Of a stretch of 5,626 nucleotides of DNA, positions 1 through 5,626 are shown one piece after another (the stretch's first letter is position 1; each line of letters opens with the position of its first letter). The translations under genes were made by a program, and so were the position numbers. The DNA comes from Candidatus Peribacteria bacterium (GTDB lineage: Bacteria > Patescibacteria > JAEDAM01 > Absconditabacterales > Absconditicoccaceae), in contig JAITQZ010000064.1 in assembly GCA_031288635.1 (NCBI GenBank), positions 1 through 5,626 of the forward strand, written 5' to 3'. The notes under the pieces were generated by a model. That model saw only the letters and a list, made by a program, of their open reading frames with translations, was not told the origin of the DNA and made no database searches.

Positions 1-130
1 TTCATAAGTACGTTTTTGAGACATTAATATACATTTTTTTTACTAAATGAATTCTTTCATATTTCTTTGTACGGATTTTCAGCTTATTTTCAACCTTTTT
101 CATATCAGTGAACACTTACGATACTTTGGC
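1..130. other. AT-rich upstream region with phased T-tracts, no gene seen
   Basis: No convincing coding sequence lies here. An ATG on the minus strand at 5-3 could be the first codon of a divergent gene outside the window, but only five bases are visible. Short T-runs begin at 55, 66, 76, 87 and 96, a spacing of 9-11 bases, with longer runs at 13-17 and 34-41 in the same phase at about 21-base spacing. TTTTCA occurs at 76, 87 and 97. Such phasing suggests intrinsically curved DNA or an array of protein sites just upstream of the candidate promoter. Confidence 0.3.
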
Positions 131-160
131 TTGATATATAAATGAAAATGAGTATATTAG
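131..160 (+). promoter_or_regulatory. Candidate Bacteroidota-type promoter of the repeat-protein/TelA operon
   Basis: TTG at 131-133 is followed after 19 bases by TATATTAG at 153-160. This matches the Bacteroidota housekeeping pattern (-33 TTG, -7 TAnnTTTG, spacing about 17-23) at all but one specified base. Transcription would begin near 165, leaving a leader of about 80 bases to the preferred start codon at 249, or about 30 bases to the alternative ATG at 195. It is the best match upstream of the operon, but such AT-rich DNA gives chance matches. Confidence 0.45.
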
Positions 161-248
161 TTGACATAAAAATAAAAAACCTGAATAAAATCCGATGGGG
201 TCTTTAACAGGTAAATTTAAAAAAAATAATCACTTAAATTTTTACAAA

Positions 249-2468
249 ATGAAGAGAATGCCCGTACTGGAGATTTTACTTGTTTTATCTGCAGTCTATT
301 TGTTTACAAACAAGCATATTGATATATATATCCCATTTATCCTCTTAGGACTAGGGGTAACTATATATCTGGTGAAAGTTCTGAAAGTAAAAAGCTTGGA
401 AAAGGATGAAAGAAGCGGAGAACAGCAAAACAGTTCCGTTGCTGCTAATCCTCAACCTATGCCTAAACTTTCCAAAAATGAGAAGCAAGAGTTGATTGAA
501 CGTGTACTGCAGAAAATGCGAACACTTACAGACTCGACCATCTTACTTCTGGATGACATCCGTAAAGAGGCGAAAGGAGCTCTGACGGAAACTGAGATTG
601 AAAGTATTGCTCGGCAAATTCAGAATCCTAAAGTGTATTGCAACATTTGGGAAACGGAAGAAAAGCTGAAAACGCTTCAATTTTATGACACTTATTTGGG
701 CTATCTCATTGAGTTTGGCTCAGAAATTTGTCGAGACTACTGTGTGGCAATGTATCGGAAACAGAATATTTCTTATTTGTTTTTCGATGCCTTGTTGAGA
801 GTTTGCCCGAATCTGCTTTATCGAATGACAAAATTGAGTTCAACTCAGATTTCTTCTTTGATTCGTTTTCAGTCTGCGGCAGAATTAGTACAAGGAAATA
901 TCCTTTCCTTGATTGAAATCTGTCAACCAAAAGATGCGTATCTGAGAAAAGAAGTCTTTGAAAAAATCGTCAAAGTGCATGATGTAGATTTGACCAATGC
1001 CATCCAATCTACTCAGATTCTTTCATTAGAGGAAGCTCGACAGATTGCAAAGAGAGGGAAATCTTCAGAAATGGACGCATTACTTGACCGTAATGATGCA
1101 CATCAATTCTTGGGACTTTTCCCGTTGACGAAAGCCCTTACAGTAATGCTTGGGTTGGAGGGAAACTCAGTTTTGAGGGACGAAATCAGTACCAAGTATC
1201 CTTTTACTCAGAAAACGTTTGAGGATTACAAAGTAGCCCTTGAAAAGCTGAATAATGACGATTTATTCGGAACTGATGAAGCGTATGATATGATTCTTTT
1301 CATTGAAGACAAACTTCAGAACCATCCTCAACAAGCTGATTTGCGGAAACAAGTATTTCAACGTATATTGGAGGCGAGTAAGTATTTAAGTGAGCTGATT
1401 CCTCAATGGAGAACCCTGACGGAAGAGGAAATTACTGCAATTCTTGAACGGGAAGAAGACGAGGAATTAGAAGCATTGTATGCTCGTACTGATGTGGATA
1501 TTTCAAAGTATCTTCCGCTCAAAATGGCGGTAGAAATTATGTTGGAACTTCAACATGCAGACTTTCTGGATACCGTAGAAGAAAAATTTGATTTTTCGAA
1601 ATGGTCTTTGGAAGAGTATAAAGCTGTCATTGATAATTTGGATGAAGATGAACTTTTTGCCAATGGTGATGTAGAATATCATTTTATTTCCCTCGTGGAA
1701 GAAAAGTTATCTCAACATCCTGACAGAGAAGAAATTCGTGCTTATGCATTTGAAAAAATGAAAGACTCACAATATTTGAGTTCAGGTATTCCAAGATGGA
1801 AAAACCTAACGAAGAATGAAGTGGCTAGCATTTTGAAAAAAAACGATGAAGATGAGTTGACTGCTTTATCTGAACGCTCAGACATTGGCGACCTTTCACA
1901 GTATTTCACTTTAAAAGTAGCAGTAAAAGTTTGGCTCGGACTTTTCTTGCCAGAAAGCAGAGAAAGAGTTGATACCGACTTTGGATTTACTCAGAAAACT
2001 GAGGAAGAGTACAAAGAGATTATTGATGACTTGGATGGTGATGAACTTTGTGGGTACGATTCATACGAAGACAATGAACCTGAATACGATTTCATAGAGT
2101 TTATCGAAAAGAAACTCTCACAGCATCCTCAAAAGGATTCTTTGCGGGAAACGGCATTTGAAAAAATGCAAAATTCCGAGTATTTAGAATATGCTATCGC
2201 TCGTTGGGAAGCCTTGGGTCCTAAAGAGGCAGATTCGCTTTTTGATGCAGATATAGAAAATGAGTTTCAGGCAATTATGGAGCGAGATGATGTAAACACC
2301 CTCTTGAGTCAGATTTCTGATGAAGTATTCTTCTCTATCTATACAGAAGAGTATGCCTTTGATTTCTCTGATTACGAGAAGTTACTTAATGTGGAATGTA
2401 AACGCAGAAAAAGGGAATCTTCCGAATTCAAACAGAGAATTAAAGAATATGAAGCAGAAAATGAATAA
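249..2468 (+). CDS. Membrane-anchored helical-repeat protein, unknown family
   Basis: I do not recognise a family. The product is 739 residues from the ATG at 249. An in-frame ATG at 195 would add 18 residues, but 249 is preferred: its leader (TTAAATTTTTACAAAATG) nearly repeats the leader of the gene at 5370, and it places the first membrane segment right after a short basic start (MKRM). Residues about 5-19 and 25-42 are hydrophobic and form a hairpin. Then come a polar linker (about 46-75), a helical region (about 75-228) and four tandem acidic helical repeats (232-364, 365-495, 496-631 and a shorter 632-739). Repeat landmarks are LR..VFEKM, YL...IPRW, EEYK, D.DEL and, near the end, E.KL.QHP. 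With both termini on the same side of the membrane, the bulk is probably cytoplasmic. It is the first gene of an operon with the TelA-like gene 16 bases downstream, so a role as membrane scaffold or partner of TelA is plausible but inferred. The two-segment N-terminus recalls XpaC, the usual TelA partner in Firmicutes, but no XpaC sequence similarity is evident. Confidence 0.9.
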   Translation: MKRMPVLEILLVLSAVYLFTNKHIDIYIPFILLGLGVTIYLVKVLKVKSLEKDERSGEQQNSSVAANPQPMPKLSKNEKQELIERVLQKMRTLTDSTILLLDDIRKEAKGALTETEIESIARQIQNPKVYCNIWETEEKLKTLQFYDTYLGYLIEFGSEICRDYCVAMYRKQNISYLFFDALLRVCPNLLYRMTKLSSTQISSLIRFQSAAELVQGNILSLIEICQPKDAYLRKEVFEKIVKVHDVDLTNAIQSTQILSLEEARQIAKRGKSSEMDALLDRNDAHQFLGLFPLTKALTVMLGLEGNSVLRDEISTKYPFTQKTFEDYKVALEKLNNDDLFGTDEAYDMILFIEDKLQNHPQQADLRKQVFQRILEASKYLSELIPQWRTLTEEEITAILEREEDEELEALYARTDVDISKYLPLKMAVEIMLELQHADFLDTVEEKFDFSKWSLEEYKAVIDNLDEDELFANGDVEYHFISLVEEKLSQHPDREEIRAYAFEKMKDSQYLSSGIPRWKNLTKNEVASILKKNDEDELTALSERSDIGDLSQYFTLKVAVKVWLGLFLPESRERVDTDFGFTQKTEEEYKEIIDDLDGDELCGYDSYEDNEPEYDFIEFIEKKLSQHPQKDSLRETAFEKMQNSEYLEYAIARWEALGPKEADSLFDADIENEFQAIMERDDVNTLLSQISDEVFFSIYTEEYAFDFSDYEKLLNVECKRRKRESSEFKQRIKEYEAENE
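942..2465 (+). repeat. Four tandem protein-coding repeats of about 130 residues
   Basis: The repeat units start at 942, 1341, 1734 and 2142 (133, 131, 136 and a final incomplete 108 codons). Each begins with LR or IR followed by a VF/AF helix, then a Y-L segment leading to IPRW or a similar motif. Next come an acidic helix with EL.AL..R.D, a hydrophobic AV..ML.L helix, F.F...EEYK, an acidic turn (NNDDLF, DEDELF, DGDELC) and a closing E.KL.QHP. The HP pairs fall at codons 1323, 1716 and 2124. The last unit has the beginning of the pattern but loses the EEYK and HP parts. Units 1 and 3 share an exact 14-base stretch (1203-1216 and 1986-1999), consistent with duplication within the gene. Confidence 0.85.
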
Positions 2469-2484
2469 TTAAAAATTACAAAAC

Positions 2485-3678
2485 ATGGCAAAAAAATTGC
2501 AGATGACAAAAGAAATCGTCCCGCAGCAGGATTTCCTGCAAAAAATGGGACTTAGTGAAGAAGTAACTCTTAATGGGGTTACTCAGGAAATGAGAAACAA
2601 TGCGGACGGCTTTTTGGAGGCACTTTTCTCTGCTGAGGGAACTGGCTCAGACCGCCAAGTAGCATTAGACCAGTACGGTGGTACGGTGGTGGTACTTTCC
2701 AGTCCGGAATCGCAGATTCTGGATGTAAAAAATTGGATGCTTCGAAACAATGAGATTACGAAAGAGCTATATAGCTCTACGAAATCTCTTGCTCAGGAAA
2801 TTGCGAAGATTTCTCCGGAAAAACGCCTAACCACCAAAAAAGGGTTTCAGCACTGGTTGGAGAAGTTGCCTTTAGTTGGTAATTCTGTCGCGAAGTACCT
2901 TCACAATATCGAAACGGCAAGTACAACGATTAGTTCAATTGCTGAGGATGTGACGGCTGCCCAAAAAAAATGGGAGAACAGCCGATTGCTTACAGAGCAA
3001 GAAAAGGCAGACAAGATTACAGAAGCGACCAAAAAGAAAGAAATCATCCAGGTAGCAATGTTAATCAAGTCTGGTTTACAAGAACGGATTGAAGCGTTAC
3101 CCGATGAACGGCAAAAAAACTTCGCGAGAACGCAGTGGCTCTTTCCTTTTGAAAGTCGCCTGTCGGCTCTTCAATTGGAATACGCCTCGGACGTAACGAC
3201 AGTTATGTATCTCGAAACGTTGCTGAATACGCAACGAATTCTTGCAAGTGAAGTAGATATCGAGAAAAAGCTGACCGTAAAAGCACTAGTAAACAACCTC
3301 ATCGTTGCATCTAGTACGATTACGACGCAAGAGATGAATAAAACTATTAATGTTTTACGGAAAACTCGGGAGAATACCGCTAAGAAAACTGCCGAATTGG
3401 TGGCCGCTTCCATCCAAGAAACTAAAGCAACTCTGGAAGGTTCGACAACTCGAACCCAAGGAGCTTTGGCAACCTTCGCAGCAGGTATTGAAAAGTGGGA
3501 AGCGTCTACACGTATTGTGTTAGAGGCTTTGCCAAAGCTGGATGCAGCAGTGAACGAATTCACTGGACAATTGAATACTTACCAAGAAAAGTTGGAAAGT
3601 ATCAAAGAGTCTGATAAGTTCGCTTTACAGATGTACCAAACTCTTCCTGCTTTATTAAGCGGGAACGAAAATAAGTAA
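2485..3678 (+). CDS. telA: TelA-like toxic anion resistance family protein
   Basis: The product is 397 residues, the usual size of TelA family proteins (about 350-400), with no membrane segment and no cysteine. It is predicted to be almost entirely helical. Patterns that fit the family are a KKGF..WL stretch (118-125) followed by a K-Y-L helix with regularly spaced I/A residues, and a central FESRLSALQLEY segment (222-233). After these come a Y-L...L.....LA..V segment, a NNLIVASS segment (270-277), a TA-rich helix (298-310) and a last long helix with LEALPKLDAAV. TelA members are linked to tellurite and other envelope or antimicrobial stress tolerance; their biochemical activity is not settled. 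It follows the membrane repeat protein by 16 bases with no own promoter, so co-expression is expected. The start is the only reasonable ATG before the first conserved helix, preceded by an A/T-rich leader (ATTACAAAACATG). The family call rests on pattern recognition; a diverged helical protein of another family is the alternative. Confidence 0.7.
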   Translation: MAKKLQMTKEIVPQQDFLQKMGLSEEVTLNGVTQEMRNNADGFLEALFSAEGTGSDRQVALDQYGGTVVVLSSPESQILDVKNWMLRNNEITKELYSSTKSLAQEIAKISPEKRLTTKKGFQHWLEKLPLVGNSVAKYLHNIETASTTISSIAEDVTAAQKKWENSRLLTEQEKADKITEATKKKEIIQVAMLIKSGLQERIEALPDERQKNFARTQWLFPFESRLSALQLEYASDVTTVMYLETLLNTQRILASEVDIEKKLTVKALVNNLIVASSTITTQEMNKTINVLRKTRENTAKKTAELVAASIQETKATLEGSTTRTQGALATFAAGIEKWEASTRIVLEALPKLDAAVNEFTGQLNTYQEKLESIKESDKFALQMYQTLPALLSGNENK

Positions 3679-3694
3679 GTTAACTCTATTGAGG

Positions 3695-3725
3695 AAAGCT
3701 GTCGATATCTAAGGCAGCTTTTTTC
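3695..3725 (+). terminator. Intrinsic terminator of the TelA operon
   Basis: AAAGCTGTC (3695-3703) pairs with GGCAGCTTT (3713-3721), nine pairs with one T-G wobble, around a nine-base loop. The run of six T at 3719-3724 overlaps the end of the stem. It lies 16 bases after the TelA-like stop codon, in the right place and orientation to end the rightward operon. Confidence 0.8.
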
Positions 3726-3732
3726 TATTGGG

Positions 3733-3767
3733 AAAAAGGACTATTTATCATACTATATAGTCCTTTT
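3733..3767 (-). terminator. Intrinsic terminator of the leftward gene, probably bidirectional
   Basis: AAAAGGACTAT (3734-3744) and ATAGTCCTTTT (3757-3767) form a perfect 11-base-pair stem with a 12-base loop. Read leftward, the stem is followed by a run of T (complement of 3733-3737). Its outer arm overlaps the TAA stop codon of the leftward gene (complement of 3766-3768). Read rightward it also ends in TTTT, so it could act as a second stop for the TelA operon. Confidence 0.75.
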
Positions 3768-4431
3768 ACTCTTTTTTTAGTTGTTGGTAAACACTCACGA
3801 TCCTCCTATGATCCGCTTTTAGTAATTTAGCTTGCTGATAGTTTTGTGCTAAAGGCTGTACCAGTTTAAGCGTGGTGTCTAATTCTGAGAGAAGATATTG
3901 ATTGTCTGCAATGACCAAGTTTACAATTGTGAAACTTTGTATTTGCATTGTAATCAATTGTCCCATCAACGAAGTGGTAGGAAGCATCTCTTCCCTGTGA
4001 AGCTGACAAAGATGACATTCAAAGATAGTATACTCTTTGTGCATCTTTTCTAGTGCTTCTTTTTGATGCTTGATGAGATTTTGATAGTGTTGTAATTGAG
4101 AGACTTTTCGTTTTATCTCATTACAAGCTCTTTTTATCTCTGGTGTAGCATCAATTTCTTCTTCAAAGAAGTTGAGCAATTTTTGTTTGATTTTCTTTTT
4201 CCAAGAAGACACTCCGGAATGTTCAATCAAACAGTTTAGAGCATCTTGAAGCTGCTCACTCTGTCGTAAACTGATGCTTTGTTGGAGCAAGTCATCCAAC
4301 TCTTTTTCAGCTTTTTGATATGCTTCTTCAAACTGCTCTACATACTGTAGCAAGTCAGTAAGTATCAAAGGATTTTCCTTTAATTTTTGGAAAAGAATAT
4401 CATAATTTAATAAAATTCCTTTTCTTTTCAT
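3766..4431 (-). CDS. Hypothetical coiled-coil protein with CxxCxxH motif
   Basis: I do not recognise this gene. It encodes 221 residues, mostly glutamine-, lysine-, glutamate- and leucine-rich helices. Two stretches look coiled-coil forming: about 28-65 (E/Q/L heptad-like spacing) and about 98-135. Between them is a basic patch around W77-K84 (WKKKIKQK) and an acidic EEEID. At 139-145 is C-H-L-C-Q-L-H, a possible metal-binding or redox motif placed at the end of the second long helix. After that the protein is helical again and ends in LKKE. There is no signal peptide or membrane segment, so it is probably cytoplasmic. The start at 4431 is the only sensible one, since the next methionine is residue 130. 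It is transcribed alone, tail-to-tail with the TelA operon and head-to-head with the YqiJ/flotillin operon. A regulatory or scaffold role in the same process is possible, but only position suggests it. Confidence 0.8.
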   Translation of the reverse strand: MKRKGILLNYDILFQKLKENPLILTDLLQYVEQFEEAYQKAEKELDDLLQQSISLRQSEQLQDALNCLIEHSGVSSWKKKIKQKLLNFFEEEIDATPEIKRACNEIKRKVSQLQHYQNLIKHQKEALEKMHKEYTIFECHLCQLHREEMLPTTSLMGQLITMQIQSFTIVNLVIADNQYLLSELDTTLKLVQPLAQNYQQAKLLKADHRRIVSVYQQLKKE

Positions 4432-4453
4432 ATTTATTTTCTTTATATTATTA

Positions 4454-4485
4454 AAAGACTATAGTTATTTACTATAAAAATTCAA
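4454..4485 (-). promoter_or_regulatory. Weak candidate promoter of the leftward gene
   Basis: On the minus strand, TTG (complement of 4483-4485) is followed after 21 bases by TAGTCTTT (complement of 4454-4461), a partial match to TAnnTTTG. The predicted start would be about 15 bases before the ATG at 4431. The match is partial and the region is very AT-rich. Confidence 0.3.
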
Positions 4486-4518
4486 TATGAAATGTATATG
4501 TTTATAAGAATCTAAAAA

Positions 4519-4548
4519 TTGGCTTGACTTTAGATATATATATCCGTA
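4519..4548 (+). promoter_or_regulatory. Possible promoter region of the YqiJ/flotillin operon
   Basis: TTGGCTTGA at 4519-4527 repeats exactly the nine bases at 126-134 that contain the -33 element proposed for the TelA operon. Here, however, no good TAnnTTTG follows at 17-23 bases: TATCCGTA (4541-4548) is poor. The divergent intergenic stretch 4432-4590 must contain promoter signals for both flanking genes, so this is marked only as the likeliest place. Confidence 0.25.
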
Positions 4549-4590
4549 TAAACTAAATCGACGTATGTTCATTAACAATAAAAAAAAATT

Positions 4591-5358
4591 ATGCTTATGG
4601 CGACAATTGAAGCGTTATTGCAATGGCAAAACTTGTTATTTTGTTTGTCATTGTTGGTATCAATGCTGCTGATTTTTGCAGTGTGTGCTGGCGGTGGAAA
4701 TGGAGATGCTGATGCAGACATAGATACTGAGGTAGATATGAATGCAGAGGCTGATGTGGAAGTTCACGGAGGTAATATTCTTACTGATGTAGATATTTCG
4801 CATCCTCACGTTGATACTGCTGATGAAGTACCTCACGACATTCATGACTTCCATGATGTACATGGAGACCACGGAGATGTCGGGGTAGTCTGGAAAAGTT
4901 TATCACTTTTGGGTATTGGAAAAATGCCTTTAATGTTAATTCTTTTCTTCTGGACACTCTTCTTCGGAGGGATTGGATTAATGTTAAACTTTATTGTTTG
5001 GAAGCTTTTGACCGTTTCTGTATTTGTTGCTTTGGGGGGAAGTATTTTTCTTACCTCTTTTTTGGCACAAATGTGGAGAAAGCTGATGCCCAAACCAAAA
5101 AGTTACGTTTCCTCTCCCAAAGATTGGGTAGGATTAGATGCGATTGCGGACCAGACGATTGATAGCGAATTTGGTTATGCTTATGTGTATGATCAATTTG
5201 GCAATCGACACGGGGTTATTGTTGTATTAGATCCTTCTATTTTAACAGGAACTAGCTTTATTGCGAAAGGATCCCAAATCCTTTTATTGAGTTATAATCC
5301 TGACCTTAAAAGGTTTACCTGCCGCCTGAATGAGCAGGAAAATAAAATTATTAATTAA
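4591..5358 (+). CDS. YqiJ-like membrane protein with NfeD-type OB-fold domain
   Basis: The 255-residue product resembles E. coli YqiJ, the membrane partner of the flotillin YqiK. It has a membrane segment at about 13-33, then a long polar loop (34-101). The family-typical stretch LSLLGIGKMP (104-113) follows, leading into two more membrane segments (about 113-133 and 137-160). A basic RKLMPKPK stretch comes next, then a C-terminal small beta domain (about 175-247) with GLDAIA, DQFGN and KG..ILLL, matching the NfeD/YqiJ OB-fold pattern. The basic stretch after the third segment suggests a cytoplasmic C-terminus. The loop is unusual: residues 37-97 hold 15 Asp, 8 His and 4 Glu, with His at 82, 85, 88, 91 and 94. 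It is the first gene of an operon, 11 bases before the flotillin gene, so it probably forms a membrane complex with that protein. The start at 4591 is preceded by AACAATAAAAAAAAATT; an ATG two codons later is an equally possible start. The domain call is firm, the exact cellular role is not. Confidence 0.85.
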   Translation: MLMATIEALLQWQNLLFCLSLLVSMLLIFAVCAGGGNGDADADIDTEVDMNAEADVEVHGGNILTDVDISHPHVDTADEVPHDIHDFHDVHGDHGDVGVVWKSLSLLGIGKMPLMLILFFWTLFFGGIGLMLNFIVWKLLTVSVFVALGGSIFLTSFLAQMWRKLMPKPKSYVSSPKDWVGLDAIADQTIDSEFGYAYVYDQFGNRHGVIVVLDPSILTGTSFIAKGSQILLLSYNPDLKRFTCRLNEQENKIIN

Positions 5359-5369
5359 AATTTTTCAAA

Positions 5370-5626
5370 ATGATGGAAACAAGAAAGAAATCGACGAGCA
5401 GTGCAGGCGTCGTCGTGATCCTGATGGGGATTTTATTGATTGCCCTACCTTTTGTAGGGAATGTGTTGAAAGAGGGTATAATCTCTGGAGGTAGTCAGCT
5501 TGTTCTGATTTTCGGAGGTATTATTCTTTTAGTTGTCGGTGTTGTACTCCAAGTATTGAGTCGAGCAATCATTACTGCTCAGGCAGACTTCGCGTACATT
5601 CGTACGGGAATTGGTGGAAGAAAAGT
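5370..5626 (+). CDS. Flotillin/SPFH family protein (YqiK-like), 5' part only
   Basis: The first 85 codons plus two bases are present, and the gene continues beyond the right edge. After a basic start (METRKK) there are two hydrophobic segments, about 13-29 and 43-63. The sequence then enters the first strand of an SPFH domain with A..DFAYIRTGIGGRKV, the RTG.GG.KV signature of YqiK-type flotillins. The order after a YqiJ-like gene with an 11-base gap is the usual pairing. Flotillins oligomerise on the membrane and organise microdomains in envelope stress and membrane fluidity. Both 5370 and 5373 are ATG codons; the leader TTAAAATTTTTCAAAATG supports 5370. Two membrane segments rather than the single one of E. 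coli YqiK would still leave the SPFH domain on the cytoplasmic side, given the basic N-terminus. The C-terminal coiled coil cannot be checked here. Confidence 0.85.
   Translation, partial: MMETRKKSTSSAGVVVILMGILLIALPFVGNVLKEGIISGGSQLVLIFGGIILLVVGVVLQVLSRAIITAQADFAYIRTGIGGRK

Noticed and set aside
1..5. Divergent gene starting at the left edge on the minus strand
   Set aside because: Only five bases (ATGAA on the minus strand) are visible, too little to support a gene.
249..470. XpaC identity for the first protein
   Set aside because: Only the two-segment membrane hairpin and the TelA neighbour agree; the remaining 690 residues do not look like XpaC.
706..930. Short open frames on both strands inside the repeat-protein gene
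   Set aside because: They lie entirely within a long, well-structured coding sequence, have no plausible leader, and their translations have no recognisable features.
3171..3563. A 130-codon open frame on the minus strand inside the TelA-like gene
   Set aside because: It is antisense to a family-matching gene and its composition is that of a reverse-complement shadow.
3752..3761. ACTATATAGT palindrome as an operator
   Set aside because: It lies in the gap between converging genes and is explained by the terminator hairpin, so a regulator site there has no obvious target.
4705..4740. DADADID stretch as an EF-hand or dockerin calcium loop
   Set aside because: The required glycine and the spaced glutamate of a DxDxDG loop are missing and there are no flanking helices; it is better described as an acidic low-complexity loop.
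4699..4770. Repeated GATGCTGATGCAGA-like bases as a DNA repeat or small tandem array
   Set aside because: The repetition follows from alternating Asp-Ala and similar codons in frame; the units are not exact and do not continue.
4660..5093. Two minus-strand open frames under the YqiJ-like gene
   Set aside because: The upstream one reads the complement of the repetitive Asp/His codons, giving a low-complexity I/S/Y-rich product. Both oppose a clear membrane-protein gene.

Overview
The window looks like part of a Bacteroidota chromosome. The evidence is the AT-rich composition, the lack of Shine-Dalgarno sequences before any start codon, the recurring A/T-rich leaders of the type AATTTTT(A)CAAAATG before starts, and a promoter-like TTG-N19-TATATTAG that fits the Bacteroidota -33/-7 pattern. 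Genus cannot be settled from the sequence. I see no RNA gene, CRISPR array, insertion sequence or phage gene.

The layout is three transcription units. (1) A rightward two-gene operon (about 249-3678) sits behind an AT-rich region with a candidate promoter. Its first gene encodes a large protein with an N-terminal membrane hairpin followed by helical segments and four tandem repeats of about 130 residues; I recognise no family. The second, 16 bases downstream, encodes a TelA-like (toxic anion/tellurite resistance family) all-helical protein. The unit ends at a hairpin with a T-tract. (2) A leftward single gene (4431-3766) encodes a 221-residue coiled-coil-rich protein of unknown function with a CxxCxxH motif. 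It ends tail-to-tail with the first operon at its own hairpin. (3) A rightward operon starts at 4591 with a YqiJ-like membrane protein (three membrane segments and an NfeD-type C-terminal OB-fold). It continues after 11 bases into a YqiK-like flotillin/SPFH protein that runs off the right edge.

Taken together this looks like an envelope-associated neighbourhood. TelA proteins often have a membrane-hairpin partner (XpaC in Firmicutes), and YqiJ proteins are the usual partners of YqiK flotillins, which assemble on membranes. The working hypothesis is that the repeat protein is a membrane-anchored scaffold that works with the TelA-like protein, beside or together with a flotillin microdomain module. 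The family calls for TelA, YqiJ and flotillin rest on recognisable sequence patterns. The joint function is inference. The most novel items are the repeat protein and the histidine/aspartate-rich loop in the YqiJ-like protein.
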